DNA from: DASTOB01 sp035720425
Lineage (GTDB): Bacteria; Chloroflexota; Limnocylindria; Limnocylindrales; CSP1-4
Direction: 5' to 3'
DNA: 13,976 bases
Assembly (NCBI GenBank): GCA_035720425.1
Contig: DASTOB010000101.1
Location: 1-13,976, forward strand
The translations under genes were made by a program, and so were the position numbers. The notes under the pieces were generated by a model. The model was not told the DNA's origin and did no database searches. It was given only the letters and a program-made list of their open reading frames with translations. Below, piece after piece: positions 12,428 to 13,976 of the stretch. The first letter of the stretch is position 1. Each line of letters opens with the position of its first letter.

Positions 12428-13966
12428 CTAGACGTCCGAGTCCGGGAACTCGGATTTCCGGCGGGCGATGAAGTCCCGGAGCGCCTCGTCGATGCCCGGA
12501 TCGATCGGCGGCGCCTCGTACTCGGCAAGCATCCGCTTCCAGATCCGGTTCGCGCGCTGAGCGGCGTCGAGCGAGCCGTCCTCCTGCCACTGCTCGAACG
12601 AGTTGTTGTCGGCGGTCTCGGAGCGGTAGAAGGCGGTCTCGAAGTTGGCCAGCGTGTGGGCCGTGCCGAGGAAGTGCTGCCCGGGCCCGTTCTCGCGGAT
12701 CGCGTCGAGGCCCTGGCCGTTGTCCGACAGGTCGATCCCGCGCACGAACGTCGCCATCATCCCGCACTGGTCCGCGTCGAGGATGAACTTCTCGTAGCCG
12801 ACGGCGAGGCCGCCCTCGAGCCAGCCGGCGGCGTGGAGCACGAAGTTGACGCCGGCGAGAACGGTCGGAATGAGCGTTGCGGCGGACTCGTAGGCCGCCT
12901 GTGCGTCGGCCACCTTCGACGCGCACAGGCTCCCGCCGGAACGGAACGGGACGCCGAGGCGGCGGGCGAGGGCGGCCATCGCGTAGAGCACGAGGGCGGG
13001 CTCCGGCGTGCCGAACGTCGGCGCGCCGGACTGCATCGACATCGACGAGGCGAACGAGCCGAGGACGACCGGCGCGCCGGGTCGGACGAGCTGGACGAAG
13101 GTCATCCCGGCCAGCGCCTCGGCGAGCGTCTGGGCACACACCGCGGCGGCGGTCACCGGAGCCATCGCTCCGGCGAGGATGAACGGCGTGATGAGCGTCG
13201 CCTGGTTGGCCAGCGCGTACTCCCGCGCGGCGCCGAGCATCGTGGCGTCCCACACGAGCGGCGAGTTCGCGTTGATGAGGCTGAGCACGACCGGGTGGTC
13301 CTCGAGGTAGTCGGCCCCGAAGGCGATCCGGGCCAGTTCGACCGTGTCCCGCGCCCGCTCCGGCGCGGTCACGGAGCCCATGAACGGCTTGTCGGACCAG
13401 CGGATGTGGGAGTAGACCATGTCGAGGTGGCGCTTGTTGACGGGGATGTCGACCGGCTCGCAGACCGTCCCGCCCGAGTGATGGAGGTGCGGCGACAGGT
13501 AGGCGAGCTTGACGAAGTTCCGGAAGTCCTCGAGCGTCCCGTAGCGACGGCCGTTGTCCAGGTCGCGGACGAACGGCGAGCCGTAGTTCGGGGCGAACAC
13601 GGTCGCGTCACCTCCGATGACGACGCTGTTCGCCTCGTTTCGCGCGTACTGGGTGAACCGGTGGGGGGCGCTCGCCTGGACGATCTGCCGGCACATGCCG
13701 CGCGGGAAGCGAACCCGCTCGCCGTCGACGTCGGCGCCCCCGTCCGCGAGCAGCCGGAGCGCGTCCGGGTCTCCCCGGAAGTCGAGGCCCACCTCTTCGA
13801 GGATCGTGTCGGCGTTGTGCTCGATGAGCGCGAGGCCCTCCTCGTCGAGCACCTCGAACGGGGCGAGGCGCCGGGTGAGGAACGGCTCCCGGGCGACGTG
13901 CGAGGCGAGCCGGTGGGCGACCCGGCCGGCGCGGCCTCCCGTTCGGCGTCGAGGGCTGTCGTCCAT
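12428..13966 (-). CDS. MttB-family corrinoid methyltransferase, non-pyrrolysine
   Basis: Encodes 512 residues, near-complete relative to MttB (about 495). Members with pyrrolysine use trimethylamine; those without it, such as MtgB, demethylate glycine betaine and other quaternary amines, passing the methyl group to a corrinoid protein. Recognisable stretches are LDEEGLALIEHNADTILEEVG (40-60), the region FAPNYGSPFVRDLDNGRRYG (124-143), PFILAGAMAPVT (261-272), GSFASSMSMQSGAPTFGTPEP (303-323) and AGWLEGGLAVGYEKFILD (380-397). No internal in-frame TAG exists, so no pyrrolysine is encoded; the only TAG is the stop. AGGA 6 bases before ATG 13966 supports the start. The substrate is not determinable, and the partner corrinoid protein and reactivator are not in the window. 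Confidence 0.93.
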   Translation of the reverse strand: MDDSPRRRTGGRAGRVAHRLASHVAREPFLTRRLAPFEVLDEEGLALIEHNADTILEEVGLDFRGDPDALRLLADGGADVDGERVRFPRGMCRQIVQASAPHRFTQYARNEANSVVIGGDATVFAPNYGSPFVRDLDNGRRYGTLEDFRNFVKLAYLSPHLHHSGGTVCEPVDIPVNKRHLDMVYSHIRWSDKPFMGSVTAPERARDTVELARIAFGADYLEDHPVVLSLINANSPLVWDATMLGAAREYALANQATLITPFILAGAMAPVTAAAVCAQTLAEALAGMTFVQLVRPGAPVVLGSFASSMSMQSGAPTFGTPEPALVLYAMAALARRLGVPFRSGGSLCASKVADAQAAYESAATLIPTVLAGVNFVLHAAGWLEGGLAVGYEKFILDADQCGMMATFVRGIDLSDNGQGLDAIRENGPGQHFLGTAHTLANFETAFYRSETADNNSFEQWQEDGSLDAAQRANRIWKRMLAEYEAPPIDPGIDEALRDFIARRKSEFPDSDV

Positions 13967-13976
13967 CAGCGGTCCT

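Noticed and set aside
12428..13966. Pyrrolysine in the MttB homologue
   Set aside because: There is no internal in-frame TAG. The only TAG is the final stop, and TAG also ends sufC, the small membrane-protein gene and the anti-sigma gene, so it appears to be an ordinary stop here.

Overview
This is a high-GC bacterial chromosomal window with compact, mostly intact genes on both strands. I see no rRNA, tRNA, CRISPR array, insertion sequence or phage gene. Gene content fits an environmental high-GC lineage such as Chloroflexota or Actinobacteriota: Rrf2-controlled Suf genes with a SufU-type scaffold, an ABC-2 exporter with paired 6-TM permeases, a zinc-finger anti-sigma factor and a non-pyrrolysine MttB homologue. 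This placement is inferred from family content and base composition only.

Left part (1-4980) is an iron-sulphur and sulphur-transfer block read leftward. An Rrf2/IscR-like regulator, sufC and sufS form one tight operon (4-bp overlap, then a 16-bp gap). It starts from a good sigma-A type promoter that overlaps a 27-bp palindrome. After sufS there is a 289-bp gene-free stretch with inverted repeats and a small rightward membrane-protein gene (1704-1883). Next comes a second leftward unit, sufU and a rhodanese-MoeB/ThiF-type adenylyltransferase that leaves the window at base 1. A relative of the rrf2 palindrome lies just upstream of sufU, so both units look like one Rrf2 regulon. The desulfurase SufS would feed sulphur to SufU and possibly to the rhodanese domain, and SufC is the scaffold ATPase. 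SufB and SufD, the partners of SufC, are absent from the window.

Middle (5042-7685) is a rightward three-gene ABC-2 exporter (ATPase plus two permeases) with overlapping or nearly abutting genes. It converges on a leftward DinB-like putative metalloenzyme gene (7700-8173). Two further leftward genes follow: a secreted beta-propeller (lactonase-like) protein ending at a 14-bp perfect hairpin, and a DoxX-family membrane protein.

Right part: an ECF sigma factor and a soluble two-zinc-finger anti-sigma factor are read rightward (10371-11533), divergent from doxX. They are preceded by a possible 17-codon leader ORF whose stop overlaps the sigma start. The last unit, leftward, is an MttB-family corrinoid methyltransferase gene followed 18 bp downstream by a MetF-like reductase. 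This pair suggests demethylation of a methylated amine or betaine-like compound into the folate C1 pool.
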